A stretch of DNA of 55,108 bases from Serratia microhaemolytica (GTDB taxonomy: Bacteria > Pseudomonadota > Gammaproteobacteria > Enterobacterales > Enterobacteriaceae), in contig NZ_SBEF01000024.1 of the NCBI RefSeq assembly GCF_004011885.1, forward strand, positions 1 to 55,108, written 5' to 3'. The notes under the pieces are model-generated. The model saw only the letters and a program-made list of their open reading frames with translations, had not been told where the DNA came from and ran no database searches. Shown here piece by piece: positions 53,536-55,108 of the stretch; the first letter of the stretch is position 1; the number at the start of each line of letters is the position of its first letter. The translations under genes and the position numbers were made by a program.

Positions 53536-54333
53536 TCAAAACAGATGCTTTCCGAACAGCATATCCAGCGAAAAGCTAATGAATACCCTGCCGTGCTCGA
53601 TATGGAGCGGCGCAGCTAGAACCAACGCAACTAAAAATGCAGTAATACTAAGATAGATCCACATCCGAATAACCAGCGGCCTATGTTTATTCGACATTTC
53701 AACGTTTGAAAATGGGGTAAGCACCAGCATATCCTGTGTATCATCTTTTTCGATCACTTTCTTGCCATTTTCGACACTGGCTTTACCAATTAACAGCACA
53801 TCATCGCCTGGTTGCAAAAGATACTGCAAATAAGATTTGTTGCCCTCCCGACTTTCCATATTCAATGGTAAGTCGGCCAAAATAATACCTGCGGTTTTGA
53901 TTTCTACACTTCCCGTGTCATCTTTCAGTATGAAATTGGGGCAGACAGTTTCATCTTTAATCGTGGAGAAAATCTCTTTCCCCTCTGAATCTTTGCTAAT
54001 CTGATGAATGGTGTAGCGATAAGCGACACATTTAACCCCATCGATTGGCGATTTTAACGGCTGCAATGTTTCTACTGTGCCACGCAATTCGACCAAGCCG
54101 TTGGCCATTGAACGTATTTTTGACGTTGCCAACACTCGCTGCAGATCAAAAAATTTTTTGGTAGTCGTCGGGCGGATTAATGAATATGTAATGACAGCGG
54201 CAATCATCAAAATAAAACCGACAAAGGGCGACCAGTAGAAACAGAGATTAACCGCACCAATAAAAAGCAGTGCTATGATACTTCGTTTTCCGGTGTCAGC
54301 AGATCGAAAATTCAATTTGTGATAAAGAGACAT
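53536..54333 (-). CDS. GIDE-domain membrane protein
   Basis: 265 aa. Two N-terminal membrane helices (~19-50), a soluble domain (~75-215) with LVELRGTVETLQPLKSPIDGVKCVAYRYTI and FILKDDTGSVEIKTAG…LPLNMESREG, and a C-terminal helix (~228-248). The soluble part matches the GIDE domain known from mitochondrial MUL1/MULAN E3 ligases and their bacterial homologues; there is no RING here, so no ligase activity is implied. No good ribosome site before ATG 54333. It heads the GIDE-LemA-membrane protein operon. Confidence 0.8.
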   Translation of the reverse strand: MSLYHKLNFRSADTGKRSIIALLFIGAVNLCFYWSPFVGFILMIAAVITYSLIRPTTTKKFFDLQRVLATSKIRSMANGLVELRGTVETLQPLKSPIDGVKCVAYRYTIHQISKDSEGKEIFSTIKDETVCPNFILKDDTGSVEIKTAGIILADLPLNMESREGNKSYLQYLLQPGDDVLLIGKASVENGKKVIEKDDTQDMLVLTPFSNVEMSNKHRPLVIRMWIYLSITAFLVALVLAAPLHIEHGRVFISFSLDMLFGKHLF

Positions 54334-54684
54334 TGTTATTAAATTAGAATAAAAAAGTGTATCACGACATTAAATCATCCCGCAAACCATGTCAAGGCCT
54401 GAGTGATTACATAACCAATTGTTAATAAATAATTGTTGATTGTAATGGAACAGCAAATGCATTCACACGTTGCCTAATAGTCGGATCCGGAGCTAACTTC
54501 GTCGGTGCCGTAGCTTTAGCCAAACTCCCCAACCCCACCCCAGCCATTTTCGCCCCATACACCATACCGACAGTATCCTGGTCTTTTTTTATACGACCAT
54601 TGGTCAATAAACATTCGTGATCTTGCCCTGCCCTAATATCCTAACGGATTGATGATCAGGGCGGGATTCCACTTTGCATATAAT
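54334..54684. other. Boundary region between the GIDE operon and the ISAs1 element
   Basis: It has the GIDE operon promoter region, an unrecognised short reading frame (54422-54607) and a 22-bp copy of SymE-remnant sequence (54635-54656) flanked by GCCCT and CAGGGC. The IS terminus is probably within 54640-54684; I cannot place it exactly. Confidence 0.4.
54422..54607 (-). pseudogene. Unidentified coding scrap, possibly a toxin or Rhs-type protein end
   Basis: A 61-codon frame with a glycine-rich VYGAKMAGVGLGSLAKA segment, then APDPTIRQRVNAFAVPLQ. No ribosome site is seen before its first codons. Family not recognised. Its place between an operon promoter and an IS suggests the 3' remnant of a larger gene. 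Confidence 0.3.
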
Positions 54685-55108
54685 TTAACCAAACATCAAT
54701 TCGCTACGAAAATCAGCAGACCAGGCGGCCCGTCTACGCTTTGAGGCGATACTGTCTTTCAGTCCGGTATGTTGTTTGATAACGCTGAGTGCAACGCGAT
54801 TAAAGAGGGCCATATGGGCCGCTCCATCAAGGTCATGCAGCGATAACGCATCTTCGCGAAAAACGACATCCAGCACCCAATGAAGCTGATTTTCTATACC
54901 CCAATGTTGACGGATGGCCCGTGCTGCCACTTCTGCATTCAAAGGTAACGAGCTGACATACCAGCGGGAGTCTCGGTGAACATCACCCGGTTTTCCTCGC
55001 TCACTGACCACTTCAATCAGGCTGCGTATTGACGGCCAACGCTGTTTCAAATCATCAGGTAAATCAGCGGGTAGCTGCATGACAATACGCTGTTCAAGAC
55101 GACCATGA
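54685..55108 (-). mobile_element. ISAs1-family transposase (H-repeat type), 5' end beyond window
   Basis: The frame stays open to the right edge (…HGRLEQRIV before the first Met). C-terminal DDE region: ERGKPGDVHRDSRWYVSSLPLNAEVAARAIRQHWGIENQLHWVLDVVFREDALSLH, with the family signature WxIENQLHWxLDVxFxED carrying the catalytic Glu, then RRAAWSADFRSELMFG. This is the family of the H-repeat-associated proteins found with rhs genes in E. coli. Whether the element is intact cannot be judged. Confidence 0.9.

Overview
The window comes from a member of the Enterobacterales. Every housekeeping protein is a close, full-length relative of the E. coli form (MetF, UxaC, MaeB, GltBD, ZraSR, Eda, HemCDXY, IlvGMEDA). 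The intact ilvG, the pair of invasin-type giant adhesins and the Rhs/SymE/ISAs1 pieces suggest a Yersinia/Serratia/Pectobacterium-like lineage rather than Escherichia. Genus cannot be fixed by eye.

Left edge (1-2000): an orphan Rhs C-terminal tip with a predicted HYD1-type ADP-ribosyltransferase toxin, a probable immunity gene, a bidirectional terminator, a two-domain SymE-like gene and a SymE remnant. 2-7 kb: metF with MetJ boxes, uxaC with an ExuR/UxuR-like operator, a passenger-less autotransporter barrel and a YgiW-type OB-fold protein. 7.3-19.5 kb: two tandem giant inverse autotransporters (2140 and 1752 aa; about 15 and 11 Ig-like repeats), separated by an intergenic region with a possible small RNA or 34-aa ORF. 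19.9-28.4 kb: maeB, then gltBD with a long AT-rich upstream region.

29-37.5 kb: the zinc/envelope-stress genes zraS-zraR (minus) and zraP (plus) keep their divergent order but are pushed apart by an IS3-family remnant, an alkylsulfatase-like metallo-beta-lactamase and an arylsulfate sulfotransferase. A sigma-54 promoter and a 17-bp palindrome remain beside zraP. 38-41 kb: slyB, a membrane-anchored alpha/beta hydrolase, and an eda-kdgF unit with a KdgR-like box; with uxaC this gives three hexuronate/pectin-catabolism genes in the window.

41.4-52.3 kb: hemCDXY (tetrapyrrole synthesis) converging on the complete ilvLGMEDA operon with leader peptide, attenuator and promoter. 52.5-55.1 kb: a three-gene membrane operon (GIDE-domain protein, LemA, small membrane protein), then an unidentified coding scrap and an ISAs1 (H-repeat type) transposase running off the right edge. 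A 22-bp sequence from the SymE remnant at the left edge recurs, inverted, beside this IS, so both ends of the window carry debris of Rhs-type loci.
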